Assembly (NCBI RefSeq): GCF_019879105.1
Contig: NZ_CP082249.1
Coordinates: forward strand, 248,001-312,000
Direction: 5' to 3'
Length of the DNA: 64,000 nt
Source: Natrinema sp. SYSU A 869
Lineage (GTDB): Archaea > Halobacteriota > Halobacteria > Halobacteriales > Natrialbaceae
Positions 9,911 through 19,584 of the stretch are shown in pieces; position 1 is the first letter of the stretch, and each line of letters begins with the position of its first letter. Below the pieces are notes generated by a model that saw nothing but the letters and a program-made list of their open reading frames with translations, had not been told where the DNA came from and did not search any database. A program made the translations under genes and the position numbers.

Positions 9911-10624
9911 CTAGTCGTCGAGCGTCATGAGGTGCTCGAGCACGTCGTCGAGCGGGGCCGAGGTGACGGCGAGCGAGTAGCCGTCGATGCGTGCGAGTTC
10001 CTTCGCGTGATCCCAGAGGTCCTCCTCCTCGAGTCCGTGGAGAATCACGGCGTTCGGCGTCGGATTGATCACTCGCAGCGCGATGCCAACGCCCTCGCCC
10101 TGCGTGACATTGGTGAACACGAGGACGCGGTTCGTGCTCTGCCCGTAGAGGCGAAAGAACTCCTCGCTCGAGAGGCGCGTGATCGCCTCGATGCTGTCGA
10201 TGACCGTGTGGCCGCTGACCTGCTCAGTGCCGCTTGAGGCCACTTCGGTCGCCTCGAGGTCGTCGTACAACCGCGTGAGGGGAAGGGAGGTAGCGTACTC
10301 TCGAAGGTCGTAGACGACGTCGCTCTCGAAGCCCGCCGAGAGGACGCGGCCGTACTGCCTGATTCGTTCCCCGCCGCGGCGTTCGTCGATCACGAGCAAC
10401 CCCTCGACGAGTCGGCCGACGACGCCGATGCCAGGACTCTCCCGGCGGCCGCTCTCGTAATCGGAGATGACCGACGACGAAACGTCTAGTTCGGCCGCGA
10501 GATCGGTCTGCGAGATGTCGAAGTCGGTGCGCCACTTGCGCAGGGTCGCGCCGGGATCCTCACTCAGCGTGATTTCCCCGGCGATCTTCTCCGCGAGTTC
10601 CCGTTTCGGTCCGCGTCCGCTCAT
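9911..10624 (-). CDS. XRE-type HTH transcriptional regulator (COG1709 family)
   Basis: This 237-residue protein has an N-terminal helix-turn-helix (residues 28-65). It reads LRKWRTDFDISQTDLAAELDVSSSVISDYESGRRESPG, a clear Cro/XRE DNA-binding unit. The C-terminal 150 residues form a conserved archaeal domain with VLVFTNVTQGEGVGIALRVINPTPNAVILHGL, possibly a ligand or oligomer domain. Archaeal COG1709 proteins are predicted regulators of unknown targets. The gene points away from the DUF457 hydrolase, and the two may share a short promoter region. Confidence 0.85.
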   Translation of the reverse strand: MSGRGPKRELAEKIAGEITLSEDPGATLRKWRTDFDISQTDLAAELDVSSSVISDYESGRRESPGIGVVGRLVEGLLVIDERRGGERIRQYGRVLSAGFESDVVYDLREYATSLPLTRLYDDLEATEVASSGTEQVSGHTVIDSIEAITRLSSEEFFRLYGQSTNRVLVFTNVTQGEGVGIALRVINPTPNAVILHGLEEEDLWDHAKELARIDGYSLAVTSAPLDDVLEHLMTLDD

Positions 10625-10773
10625 ACCCGACGGTCGGCGGGTCGATCCAAGTAGCTACCGGAGACCGACTGCCCGGCCGAACGGGCGAGTTGGCCATCGA
10701 TCTCGACTCGAGTGGTTGCCGCTTCGTTCAACGATCCAAACAATCAAGCCCTCGCGGTTCGAGTCCGCGGAAT

Positions 10774-11418
10774 GTGCCATCAACCGTCGTCCACGTTGCA
10801 TTCGCAGGCTTACTCGGGGTTGCGTTGCTCGGCGACGAGTTCGATACCCGGGCGATTCTGGTCGTCATGGGCTGTGCCGCCCTCCTCGATCTCGATACGC
10901 TGATCGGCATCGTCGTCCCCGGCACGCATCGCGCGGCGTTACACAACGTCTGGATCGTCCTCGTCCCCGCCGCCGTGTTGCTGTGGGACGGCTCGATCCG
11001 CGAGGAATCGATCCTCCGAGACCGGTGGGGGAGCTACGGCCACCGCGTCGCGTGGGCCAGTTTGGCCGGGGTACTCTTCGCACACGTTCTGTTCGACGCC
11101 TTCTTCAACGGCGTCAACCTCTTCTGGCCGCTCCATGACCGGTTCTACGACCTGTCGGGATCGCTGCTCGTGACCGATCAGCGCGGCCTCGTCCAGACGT
11201 TCGTCCAACTCGATGCCAGGCACCTGGCCGAGTCGACGGCCCGCGGGACCACCGAAAATACCCACTACAGAACCGGGTTCGATCCCACTCGAGACGAACC
11301 GGCGACCGCCGTCGAACGGATCTTCCCCATCGCGGCGACCGGTGAACGGTTCGTGCTCGCCGTCGCCGGGTTCGGAACGGTACTCGTTCGAATCGTCGAA
11401 GACCGGCGGATCGACTGA
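10774..11418 (+). CDS. Membrane-bound metal-dependent hydrolase (DUF457/YdjM-like)
   Basis: The protein has about 214 residues from the GTG at 10774 (VPSTVVHVAFAGLLG), the usual family N-terminus. A longer ORF from 10690 adds unconserved Ser/Arg-rich sequence. Membrane helices lie near residues 5-20, 24-42, 52-70 and 85-105. The putative metal ligands are the His in VHVAFAG, the Asp pair in LLDLDTL, the His pair in HRAALHN, and a later His-Asp in AHVLFDAFFNGVNLFWP. Relatives include bacterial YdjM. The substrate is unknown, and the hydrolase label comes from the conserved His/Asp pattern only. Confidence 0.8.
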   Translation: MPSTVVHVAFAGLLGVALLGDEFDTRAILVVMGCAALLDLDTLIGIVVPGTHRAALHNVWIVLVPAAVLLWDGSIREESILRDRWGSYGHRVAWASLAGVLFAHVLFDAFFNGVNLFWPLHDRFYDLSGSLLVTDQRGLVQTFVQLDARHLAESTARGTTENTHYRTGFDPTRDEPATAVERIFPIAATGERFVLAVAGFGTVLVRIVEDRRID

Positions 11419-11482
11419 GACCAGTGGTCCAACTGAGACCGGTGGTCCGACTGCGCCGCTGTCACGGGCCACAGCGGGACGG

Positions 11483-12244
11483 CTACTCAGTCGGCCCCTT
11501 GCTCGCGGACGGCGGTGCGGTCGTCTCGACGCGCTCGCAGAGCCACGCGATCGCCGCCTCGACCGTTTCCGGATTCGTACTCGAGACGCGGATCCGACCG
11601 GGGCGGTTCTCGCTTCGCGGATAGCTCCCGACCGAAACGTCGAAGCGCTCAGTGACTCCCTCGAGAGCCTCGTGGAGCGACCCCTCGGGTGCTGGCGTGT
11701 ACAGCGTTTCTGCGGTCGAGTCGCCCTGGAACTCGTCTTCGACTGCCTCGAACATCGCCTGCATCTCGTCGGGAATGCCAGCGAAGACGTAGACGTTCTC
11801 GACGATGCAGCCCGGGGCCCACCCCTTGTCGGTGACGATCGGCGTCGCGCCCTCGGGAATCGAGGCCGCCGCATCGATGTCGAGTTGCAGGTCGTACTCC
11901 TCGACCATGTCCGGGTTCTCGTCCCGGAACGCGGCCGCCTTCTCGACGAGTCGCTCTCGGATCTCGCCGTGGACGACGAACTCGCGCTCTAAGCCGTCCG
12001 CGACGGCTTCGACGGTCACGTCGTCGGGGGTGCCGCCGATGCCGCCGGTGACGATCACGGCGTCGAACGCGTCGCTCCAGCGGTCGACGTAGTCCGCGAT
12101 GAGGTCCCGGTCGTCGGGAATCGTCAGGATGCGCCGGACGGTGCTGCCCCGGTCGGTGATCCGCTCGGCCAGCCACGACGCGTTGGTGTTGGTCGTCGAT
12201 CCCGCGAGAATTTCGTCGCCGACGGTGACGATCGCGACGTTCAT
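11483..12244 (-). CDS. CinA/MoaB-like molybdopterin-binding domain protein
   Basis: This 253-residue protein matches the COG1058 family. It starts NVAIVTVGDEILAGSTTNTNASWLAERI and has FDAVIVTGGIGGTPDDVTVEAVADGL, the molybdopterin-binding GGxGxTxDD-type motif. The later stretch is WAPGCIVENVYVFAGIPDEMQAMF. Bacterial CinA joins this domain to a nicotinamide-nucleotide amidase domain; here only the first domain is present, as usual in archaea. Possible roles are NAD-related pyrophosphatase activity or cofactor binding. The gene stands alone between convergent and divergent neighbours. Confidence 0.85.
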   Translation of the reverse strand: MNVAIVTVGDEILAGSTTNTNASWLAERITDRGSTVRRILTIPDDRDLIADYVDRWSDAFDAVIVTGGIGGTPDDVTVEAVADGLEREFVVHGEIRERLVEKAAAFRDENPDMVEEYDLQLDIDAAASIPEGATPIVTDKGWAPGCIVENVYVFAGIPDEMQAMFEAVEDEFQGDSTAETLYTPAPEGSLHEALEGVTERFDVSVGSYPRSENRPGRIRVSSTNPETVEAAIAWLCERVETTAPPSASKGPTE

Positions 12245-12599
12245 AGCCGGGGTTCGACGCCCGGCCAGTTATCGGCTCGGGTTCCGGTCGTCGGTCGATG
12301 GGGGCGGTATCGCGCGACCGTTCGTCGGAACCGCGACCCCGGATCGAAACGCGCTCGAGGCCGTCCGAACCGGTCGCCGTCGTCGGTCGCCAGCGCCACG
12401 ATTTTGTAAGTCCTGTGCCAAGCGGCCGTATGGAAGTCTTCACCGGCGACGAGCGTCCCGCTGCGTCCCCGTCGCCGAGCGATCTCCGTCGACCCACCGG
12501 CGCTGCCGCGGTGGGGGAGCGAATCGGTGATCGAACGCGAGACGGATCGAACGCGATACCGACGACGCGAGATCTCTCGCGGCGACCGGGGTGGGGTCG
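12245..12599. other. Intergenic region between cinA-like and CNNM genes
   Basis: This 355-bp divergent spacer must hold promoters for both flanking genes. A 58-codon open frame at 12430-12606 begins MEVFTGDERP but soon becomes Arg/Pro-rich and overlaps the CNNM start. I do not call it a gene. No repeat or RNA structure stands out. Confidence 0.4.
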
Positions 12600-13967
12600 A
12601 TGGTAGCCGTCGACCTCGCCTTCTCGTTCGGGCGACTCCTCTTCGCCCTCTTCCTTGTCTTCCTGAACGGCTTTTTCGTCGCCGCGGAGTTCGCGTACGT
12701 CCGTATCCGGCCGACGCAGATCGAAGAGCTCGTCGCGGAGGGGCGGTCGTCGGCGAAGCTCGTCCAGGAGGCCGAGGAGAACCTGGACGACTACCTCGCG
12801 ACGACCCAGTTGGGTATCACGATCGCCTCACTGGGGCTGGGGTGGGTCGGCGAACCGGCCATCGCCTCGCTTCTCAGACCCGTGCTGGGACCGGTGCTTT
12901 CCGCTGGAACGCTTCATCTGGTCTCTATCGTGATCGGGTTCAGCGTCATCACCTTCCTGCACGTCGTCTTCGGGGAGCTCGCGCCGAAGACGCTCGCCAT
13001 CGCGGACGCCGAGCGGATCGCGCTATTGGTCGCCGCGCCGATGAAGTTCTTCTACTACATCTTCATTCCCGGGATCATCGTGTTCAACGGGACGGCGAAC
13101 TTCTTTACGCGGCTCATCGGCGTCGCGCCGGCCTCCGAGCGCGACGAGAGCCACAGCGAGGAGGAGATCCTGCGGATCGTCGCCCAGTCCGGCGAACAGG
13201 GAGCCGTCGACATGGACGAAGTCGAGATGATCGAATCCGTCTTCGACCTCGGCGAGACGGTCGCCCGCGAGATCATGGTGCCGCGCCCGGACGTCGTCAC
13301 CGTCCGCGCCGGCATGCCCCTCTCTGAACTCCGCGGCGTCGCCGCCAGCGGGAACTACACGCGGTTCCCCGTCGTCGACGAGGTCGCCGACGAACCGGTC
13401 ATCGGGTTCGTCCACGCGAAGGACGTCCTCCAGGCCATCGAGGCCGCAGACGGGGACGACGCGGGCGACGAACCGGTCGGTGAACCGACCGCTCGCGACC
13501 TCGCTCGAGACGTCCTCATTGTTCCCGAAACCCGACGGATCGACGAGATCCTCGCGGAGTTCCGCAAACAGAACGTCCAGATGGCCGTCGTCATCGACGA
13601 GTGGGGTGCCTTCGAGGGCATCCTGACCATTGAGGACGTCATCGAGGAAGTCGTCGGCGAGATCCAGGACGAGTTCGACGTCGCATCGATGGAACCCTCG
13701 GTCGACGAACTCCCCGACGGCCGCTACGCCATGGACGGCGGCGTTCCGCTCGCGGACGTCAACGAGACGCTCGGAACCGAATTCGAGGGCGACGCGTTCG
13801 ACACCATCGGCGGTCTGGTGTTGAGTCGCCTCGGTCGCGCGCCCGAAGTCGGCGACTCGATCGAGGCCGACGGCTACGAGTTGACCGTCGAGGGCGTGGA
13901 GGGAACTCGCATCTCGCGGGTGACCGTCAGCGAGGCCGTTCCGGAGGCCGAAGGATCGTCCGATTGA
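12600..13967 (+). CDS. CNNM/CorC family membrane protein (DUF21-CBS-CBS-CorC_HlyC)
   Basis: The 455-residue protein begins MVAVDLAFSFGRLLFALFLV. The DUF21 membrane region (about 1-190) contains LNGFFVAAEFAYVRIR and TTQLGITIASLGLGWVGEPA. A CBS pair spans about 205-340 with REIMVPRPDVVTV and VIDEWGAFEGILTIEDVIEEVVGEI. The CorC/HlyC domain (about 355-445) ends LGRAPEVGDSIEADGYELTVEGVEGTRI. Family members export or regulate Mg2+ and related divalent cations, with nucleotide sensing by CBS. A GTG three codons upstream (12591) is possible, but the ATG is preferred. Transport of a specific ion is inferred. Confidence 0.93.
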   Translation: MVAVDLAFSFGRLLFALFLVFLNGFFVAAEFAYVRIRPTQIEELVAEGRSSAKLVQEAEENLDDYLATTQLGITIASLGLGWVGEPAIASLLRPVLGPVLSAGTLHLVSIVIGFSVITFLHVVFGELAPKTLAIADAERIALLVAAPMKFFYYIFIPGIIVFNGTANFFTRLIGVAPASERDESHSEEEILRIVAQSGEQGAVDMDEVEMIESVFDLGETVAREIMVPRPDVVTVRAGMPLSELRGVAASGNYTRFPVVDEVADEPVIGFVHAKDVLQAIEAADGDDAGDEPVGEPTARDLARDVLIVPETRRIDEILAEFRKQNVQMAVVIDEWGAFEGILTIEDVIEEVVGEIQDEFDVASMEPSVDELPDGRYAMDGGVPLADVNETLGTEFEGDAFDTIGGLVLSRLGRAPEVGDSIEADGYELTVEGVEGTRISRVTVSEAVPEAEGSSD

Positions 13968-14217
13968 CCGTCGCCGGGCCCATTCACCGCTCCTCTTTTC
14001 GCTGAGGCGTCGGCTGCCGGGTCGCCCGAATCGAATTCCCCCTCCTCATTTCGTCCCGGAGACATTTTCGAGTCTCAGTCGTAGAGATGCCGCGATCGGT
14101 AGGGACTCAGTCGGCCGGTACCACGCGGAGTCTCGGGTCTCGAGACGACGGTCCGATATTGCGGACGTTCACTCACGAATCGATGACTGTAACCAGACAT
14201 AACACCTCTGCGACATC

Positions 14218-14224
14218 TTTATAT
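14218..14224 (+). promoter_or_regulatory. TATA-like box for the lipoprotein gene
   Basis: TTTATAT is centred 27 bp before the ATG at 14248. This is the spacing expected for a leaderless haloarchaeal transcript, and it fixes the start codon of the lipoprotein. Confidence 0.6.
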
Positions 14225-14247
14225 CGTGAGATATACTTCGACCGGGT

Positions 14248-15213
14248 ATGGAACGTCGGACATTCATCGGTGTCTCCGGTGTCGGACTCGGTCTCGCGGG
14301 ATGTCTCAACATGAATGCTACTGAATCAGACGAGTCGAACGAGTCACGCGGCGAAACCGACCTGGCTGCCGAGAACGCGACGGACGAATCCGCCGAGGAG
14401 ACGGGTACCGAGACCGATTCGTCGACGGATTCCGAGACTGAGACGGATACCGAGACTGAGACGGATACCGAGGAGACCGGCGACGAATCCGTCGACGAGA
14501 GCGAGGGGTCGGAGCGAACCGTGACGTTCCCCTCCTGCACTCGAGCGGAGGTTGCGGGGACGTTCGAAGCCGACGACGTCGCCTTCGCGAGCACGGACTT
14601 CTACGAGGACGGGCTGTACGGGAACACCATGATAGAGGACGGGGTCGTGTTCGGCGAAGACGTGGCCGCACCGTTCTCGGGGACGGTCGTGTTCGAGATC
14701 AGTGACGACGCAGCGGTTCACGAAGGGGCCGACGAGATAACCGTCGAGATACCCGAGTACGGCAGTGACGGGACCGTTATTTCGTCACTCACGACCGATC
14801 GAGAGGATTACCTCACGGGCGGTTCCACGTACGGGAACCCGAACGGGCGCGAGTGTCTGCGCGAAATCGAACCCGACGACGGTGGCGGCGCCACTGCCGA
14901 CGAAGCGAGCGCGACGTTCGAAATAGCGGGTCTCGAGACGAACACGCCGATCGACGCCGGCGAATTCCTCGAGGTGAGCGCGACGATCGAGAACACCGGC
15001 GGGGCCGACGGCACACAGGACCTCGAACTGATCGTCGGTCACAGTTCGGAACGGGTCGAACGGCAGGCAGTGAGCCTCGAGGCCGGCGAGCGGACGACCC
15101 TCACGACGGGATACCAAACGCCGCCCGTCAATACCGATCAGGAGTTTCCCGTCCGCATCGAATCGGACGACGACGCGGCCGAGCGATCCGTGCTCGTCTA
15201 CGGAACGAACTGA
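14248..15213 (+). CDS. Secreted lipoprotein with acidic linker and CARDB-like domain
   Basis: This 321-residue protein starts MERRTFIGVSGVGLGLAGC. The twin Arg suggests Tat export, and LAGC is a lipobox placing the lipidated Cys at 19. Residues 25-90 are a disordered linker of Glu, Asp, Thr and Ser that includes a short DNA repeat (separate entry). A middle domain of about 100 residues has CTRAEVAGTFEADDVAFASTDFYEDGLYGNTM. Residues 225-320 resemble a CARDB/immunoglobulin-like domain with DAGEFLEVSATIENTGGADGTQDLELIVG. It is probably anchored outside the cell by its lipid. Ligand and partners are unknown. Confidence 0.85.
   Translation: MERRTFIGVSGVGLGLAGCLNMNATESDESNESRGETDLAAENATDESAEETGTETDSSTDSETETDTETETDTEETGDESVDESEGSERTVTFPSCTRAEVAGTFEADDVAFASTDFYEDGLYGNTMIEDGVVFGEDVAAPFSGTVVFEISDDAAVHEGADEITVEIPEYGSDGTVISSLTTDREDYLTGGSTYGNPNGRECLREIEPDDGGGATADEASATFEIAGLETNTPIDAGEFLEVSATIENTGGADGTQDLELIVGHSSERVERQAVSLEAGERTTLTTGYQTPPVNTDQEFPVRIESDDDAAERSVLVYGTN
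14434..14469 (+). repeat. Two perfect 18-bp tandem repeats in lipoprotein linker
   Basis: The unit GAGACTGAGACGGATACC occurs twice head to tail, encoding ETETDT each time. Because 18 is a multiple of three, gain or loss of units would change only the linker length and not the frame. Confidence 0.85.
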
Positions 15214-15291
15214 GACCCCCGAACCGCGCCGATCTCCGATTTGCGGTCCGAAACGCGCGACCGATCGGTCGGTGGCCGGTCTGCGCCGGAT

Positions 15292-16809
15292 TCAGGGCCA
15301 CTCGACGATCGGGTCGTCGGTCCCGGCCCGACGGATGTACTCGGTTTGCATCTCGGAGACCGCGTCGTCGAATCGTTCGCCCGCCTCGAGATAGTCGCCG
15401 ACGCGGGCCAACTTCCATCGGCTCGGCGTCGTCCGTTCGGTCCAGCGCGCCTCGAGCGGTGCGAGATAGTCCTCGATGACGTCCGATGAGACGCCCTGCT
15501 CGCGGAGGCCCCGACGGGTGAATTCGAAGAGTTCCTCGTAGATCACGGTCGAGTCGGTCGTTCGAGTGCCGTCGGCGGTGACCCACGCGAGGTCGGCATC
15601 GATTCCGTTCTCGACCGCGGTGTAGAAACTCCGTTCCGCCGCATCTCGCTCGAGAGTCGAGAGCGGATGATCAGCCACACACAGACCCCGGACGAGCCCA
15701 GCGACCAAACACTGGAAGCCGATGGTCTCCGTGATCGTCGGCTGGGTGGGAAGCGGGCGGTATTCGAGACGAATCGACCACCGGTCGCCCTGATCGACCG
15801 GCTGGCCGCCGATGACGGTACGGAGCCACCGCCAGTACGTCCCCCGCTTGTGATCGAGTTCCCAGAACCGGTCTCCGAACGTCTCGCGATCGCCGTCCAC
15901 GAGCCACTCGCGGAGAAATGGCGCACACGTCGGATCAGCCATAAGCTTGTCGACGGTATCGGCCGCGCTCCCAATCTCAGTGGGGAAGCGAACTTTCTCC
16001 CACGCCCGGTTGACTGACTGCTCGAAGACGGGAATTCGGAGTTCGTGATACGTTTCCTCGAGCAAGCGATACGGATCGTCGATATCGTACAGGTCCGGCG
16101 GGAGCAGCGGCGAGTTCGTCGCTAACGCGAGCACCGGACCGAGCGTCCGCAGGGCGGTATTGTAGTAGCGCGGAAACGCGTCGACGTCGGGGACCTGAAC
16201 GTGTGGCTGGATCGAACTCGCCAGCGACTCGAACAGGATCGACGGAAACGCCCGCTCGAGGCCCGGCACCGAGAGGGTAATCGACCCCCCGGTTCGCTGC
16301 AGAACGTCGTTGTCGATCGCACAGTATCGCGGCGACGGCGTCATATTCGCCGCGACGGTCATCCCTTCGTTCTCATTGCCGTCCGTGAAGTAGTCGTCAC
16401 TGCCCTCCGGTGGCGGAATCGTCCACATGGCGTCCAAGACGATCTCGAGCCCCTCCCGCTCGGCGGCTCGTTGCACAGCCCGGAAATCACGGCGGAGCGC
16501 TGCCGCCTGCGCCACGATTCCCTCCCCATCGAACGAGCTCGGATCAGTGTGCAGTTCGACGTTGTGCAACCCGAGTTCCCTCTCACAGGGACTCTCGAAG
16601 ACGGTTTCGGGCACTCGAGCCAGCTGATTGTCCTCGTCGATCGCGTAGGCCTCGAGTTCGATCCCGAGACCGAAGCTGGGATTGTCGAGCCGCCCTGCTC
16701 GGAGGGCATCGGTGAGACGGGTGGCTTGCTCGTCGACGCGACGGTCGAACTCGCTGTGCGTCTCGTCACGGAGTGAACGCTCGACGAGGTCGATGAACGC
16801 CGCCATCAT
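15292..16809 (-). CDS. GCS2-like carboxylate-amine ligase family protein
   Basis: About 505 residues from the ATG at 16809 (MMAAFIDLVERSL); an upstream ATG at 16869 adds unconserved residues. The N-terminal domain has FGLGIELEAYAID, like the Glu-binding strand of the GCS2 (glutamate-cysteine ligase) family. Later segments are TVAANMTPSPRYCAIDND, ASSIQPHVQVPD and LALATNSPLLPP, then a helical region with RWSIRLEYRPLPTQPTITETI. Haloarchaea use gamma-glutamylcysteine as their main thiol, made by GshA of about 360 residues. This protein is longer and divergent, so the true substrate is open. The gene is monocistronic. The fold is a fair call; the reaction is inference. Confidence 0.6.
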   Translation of the reverse strand: MMAAFIDLVERSLRDETHSEFDRRVDEQATRLTDALRAGRLDNPSFGLGIELEAYAIDEDNQLARVPETVFESPCERELGLHNVELHTDPSSFDGEGIVAQAAALRRDFRAVQRAAEREGLEIVLDAMWTIPPPEGSDDYFTDGNENEGMTVAANMTPSPRYCAIDNDVLQRTGGSITLSVPGLERAFPSILFESLASSIQPHVQVPDVDAFPRYYNTALRTLGPVLALATNSPLLPPDLYDIDDPYRLLEETYHELRIPVFEQSVNRAWEKVRFPTEIGSAADTVDKLMADPTCAPFLREWLVDGDRETFGDRFWELDHKRGTYWRWLRTVIGGQPVDQGDRWSIRLEYRPLPTQPTITETIGFQCLVAGLVRGLCVADHPLSTLERDAAERSFYTAVENGIDADLAWVTADGTRTTDSTVIYEELFEFTRRGLREQGVSSDVIEDYLAPLEARWTERTTPSRWKLARVGDYLEAGERFDDAVSEMQTEYIRRAGTDDPIVEWP

Positions 16810-16972
16810 CGGAACAAGGCGGTCCAGTCGCTTAGAGGTGGGGTAGGGACTTCGCTCGAAGTGACACAACCCGCGGACGAGCGCCAGTGCTGCTGGGACA
16901 GGAGAGGAGGAACCGTCGCGGTAGCCGACGGGTCCGCAACCACTAAACGCGACTCACCCCAACGACATACCA

Positions 16973-18478
16973 ATGACCGACTGGACGGAGAAGTACCGCC
17001 CGACGACGCTGTCGGAGGTACGCGGCAACAATAAGGCCCGCGACAAACTCGAGGAGTGGGCCGAGAGCTGGGACGACCACCACAAATCGGTGATCGTCCA
17101 CGGCAGCCCCGGCGTCGGGAAGACGTCGGCTGCCCACGCGCTGGCCACCGATATGGGCTGGCCCGTGATGGAGCTCAACGCCAGCGACAGCCGAGGGGCC
17201 GACGTCATCGAGAAGATCGCCGGCGAGGCCGCGAAGAGCGGGACGCTCACCGCCGGCGAAGCGGGCCGTCGGCTGGTCATCCTCGATGAAGCGGACAACT
17301 TCCACGGCAACGCCGACTACGGCGGCTCTCGAGAGGTAACGCGCGTTGTTAAGGACGCGAACCAGCCGATCATTCTCGTCGCGAACGAGTTCTACGACAT
17401 GAGTCAGTCGCTGCGCAACTCCTGTGAGACGATCGAGTTCCGTGATGTTTCGAAGCGGTCGATCGTCCCCGTGCTACGGGACATCTGCCGACGCGAAGGC
17501 ATCGACTTCGAGGAGGAAGCCTTAGAGAAGATCGCCGAATCGACGAGCGGTGACCTGCGGTCGGCGGTCAACGACCTGCAGGCGGTCGCCGAAGAGGCCG
17601 AGCGATTGACCGTCGACGACGTGGTGACGAGCGAGCGCGATACCACCGAGGGAATTTTCGACTTTCTCGATGAACTCATCAAGGAAAAGACGCTGAGGGT
17701 GCGCTTCGGGCCTCCTACGACGTCGACGAGACGCCGGACGATCTGCTCAACTGGATCGAGGACAACGTCCCGAAGGACTACGAGGGCGCGGAACTGGCCG
17801 ACGCCTACGAGTTCCTCTCGAACGCCGACCGCTGGCTCGGTCGCGTTCGGGCCACCCAGAACTACTCCTACTGGCGGTACGCGACGGACAACATGACCGC
17901 CGGCGTCGCCGCTTCGCGCCGGGGCGACAAAGGTGGCTGGACTCGATACGGGCCGCCGAGCTACTGGTCGAAACTCGGTCGGACCAAGGGGACGCGGAAC
18001 ACCCGCGATTCGATCGCCGAGCGCATCGCCGAGCGAGAGGGTGCGAGCGTCGCTACGGTCCGCCGAGAGATCCTTCCCTTCCTCTCCGCGATGACCCACC
18101 ACTGCAAAACCGCGATCTGACCGTCCGCATGGCCGCGGCCTACGAACTCGACGAGTCCGAAGTCTCGTTCGTCACTGGCAGCGGAAAGGATACCAACAAG
18201 GTCCAGTCGATCGTCGAGGACGCCGAAGAGCTGAAAGCCGAGGAAGCGGTCGAACACTCGGGCAACGCCTTCTTCGAGGCCGAGCGCTCGAGCGGAGACG
18301 GCGAGACGGTCACCGCTGTGAGCGACGAGAGCGGCGACGATACCGACGGCTCGAGCGGGCAGCAGGCACTCACAGCAACGGAGTCGGACGATGAAACGAT
18401 GCTGAGTCCGTGTCGGATGGATCGTCAGCAGCCGACGAATCCGACGACGATCAGTCCGGGTTGAGCGACTTTATGTAA
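16973..18478 (+). CDS. rfcL: Replication factor C large subunit, broken by three 1-base deletions
   Basis: RfcL is the large subunit of the clamp loader that opens PCNA during replication. The N-terminal AAA+ module is intact: MTDWTEKYRPTTLSEVRG, Walker A GSPGVGKT at 44-51, Walker B LVILDEADN near 101-109, and sensor 1 in PIILVANEFYD. The frame then shifts near 17690, 18106 and 18397. Each shift is repaired by adding one base, and after three losses the frame returns to the original one, ending at TAA 18476-18478. The repaired product would have 502 residues, including ADAYEFLSNADRWLGRV and an acidic tail ending SGLSDFM. All parts are otherwise conserved and the gene is essential, so sequencing error is the best explanation. 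Confidence 0.9.
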
Positions 18479-18617
18479 CCGTTTCCTTCCCGGACGCCGA
18501 CTCGAGGGCTCGAGGGAACCGGGTTTGTGTTTTCTTTTGCCAAAATATGTCTATATATTGAATGATCGACACTATTACGTCGATGAACGGTGAGAGTGAC
18601 TCTTGGTGATCCGCTGA

Positions 18618-18815
18618 ATGACAGACCCACATAGCTGCCCGCTCTGTACGAAGACGTACGACGATCGCAACGATCTTCGCGTCCACCTCGAGGTGAAACA
18701 CCGGAAATCCGAAGTCGTCTCCTATCTGGTCGACCTCGATGCAGAGATAACCGATATTTCGTCCGACCACGAGTCGGCGAGCGTCGACAAAGAGCGTCAG
18801 GCACCGTCTGCCTGA
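18618..18815 (+). CDS. Small C2H2 zinc-finger protein
   Basis: The 65-residue protein MTDPHSCPLCTKTYDDRN carries one classical C2H2 finger: Cys7-x2-Cys10, then a His pair in LRVHLEVKH after about 12 residues. A short acidic tail follows. Single-finger micro-proteins of this type are common in haloarchaea and include known regulators of biofilm and lipid genes; the target here is unknown. The gene lies in the same direction as rfcL, with about 140 bp of spacer. Confidence 0.8.
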   Translation: MTDPHSCPLCTKTYDDRNDLRVHLEVKHRKSEVVSYLVDLDAEITDISSDHESASVDKERQAPSA

Positions 18816-18831
18816 TCGATTGCGGACCCGA

Positions 18832-19584
18832 TCAGCGAACTTCTACCGGGAGTCGATCGCGAAACGCCGACGACAGTGCATCGCTGACGCCCGCAGCGAG
18901 GGCACGCGGTTCGGTATCGCCATCACGTTCGGTCCCGCCCAGCGGCGGTACCGTCTCGACGGGATACCCGGTCATCCGCTCGAGTTCGTCGGGATTGGTC
19001 CGCTCCGCGATCGTTTCGCCGGCGTACTCGTTGACGATGAGACCGCAAATGTCGATTCCTCGATCCTCGAGCGCGTCGACCGAGAGCGCGGTGTGATTGA
19101 GCGTGCCCAGTCCTGACCGCGTGACGACGACCGCCGTGGCCGCGAGGTCGGCGATGAGGTCGAGCACCTCCTGATCGCCGGCCAGCGGAACCCGGAGGCC
19201 GCCGATCCCCTCGACGATCGGGACCGGGGTCGTCTCTATCTCGCGCTCGCAAGCTGTGCGGATCGCTTCGTACTCGAGGTCCTCCCCGGCGACCTCGGCC
19301 GCGACGCGCGGCGCGAGCGCCGGCTCGAGATAGCGTGGACAGGTCGCGGCCTCTGGAGTGTCACAGGCCGCGGCGACGAACCCCGCGTCACCGACGAGCG
19401 AAGCTTGCCGAGCCGACGACTGTGAGCCGTCAACGTCGGCGGGCGGATGGCCGGTCTGGGCCGGTTTGATCGCCCGAGCGTCGTGGCCCTCCTCGCGGAG
19501 CAAGCGCGTGAGCCCGGCCGTCACGACCGTCTTCCCGACGTCCGTTCCAGTGCCGACGACGGCAATCGGCCGCTCGGCGCTCAT
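18832..19584 (-). CDS. bioD: Dethiobiotin synthetase
   Basis: BioD closes the ureido ring of dethiobiotin from 7,8-diaminopelargonate, CO2 and ATP. The 250 residues open with the P-loop VVGTGTDVGKTVVTAGL, followed by ARAIKPAQTGH with the substrate-contact Lys. Later come IVEGIGGLRVPLAG and VVTRSGLGTLNHTALSVDAL. It is the last gene of the bioB-bioU-bioF-bioD operon, its ATG overlapping the bioF stop by four bases. Length and motifs are normal. Confidence 0.95.
   Translation of the reverse strand: MSAERPIAVVGTGTDVGKTVVTAGLTRLLREEGHDARAIKPAQTGHPPADVDGSQSSARQASLVGDAGFVAAACDTPEAATCPRYLEPALAPRVAAEVAGEDLEYEAIRTACEREIETTPVPIVEGIGGLRVPLAGDQEVLDLIADLAATAVVVTRSGLGTLNHTALSVDALEDRGIDICGLIVNEYAGETIAERTNPDELERMTGYPVETVPPLGGTERDGDTEPRALAAGVSDALSSAFRDRLPVEVR

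Noticed and set aside
12430-12606. 58-codon frame starting MEVFTGDERP before the CNNM gene
   Set aside because: It becomes Arg/Pro-rich and overlaps the CNNM start; no conservation can be argued.
13874-14065. 63-codon minus frame starting MSPGRNEEGEF
   Set aside because: It overlaps the conserved end of the CNNM gene and has no recognisable features beyond a plausible first few residues.
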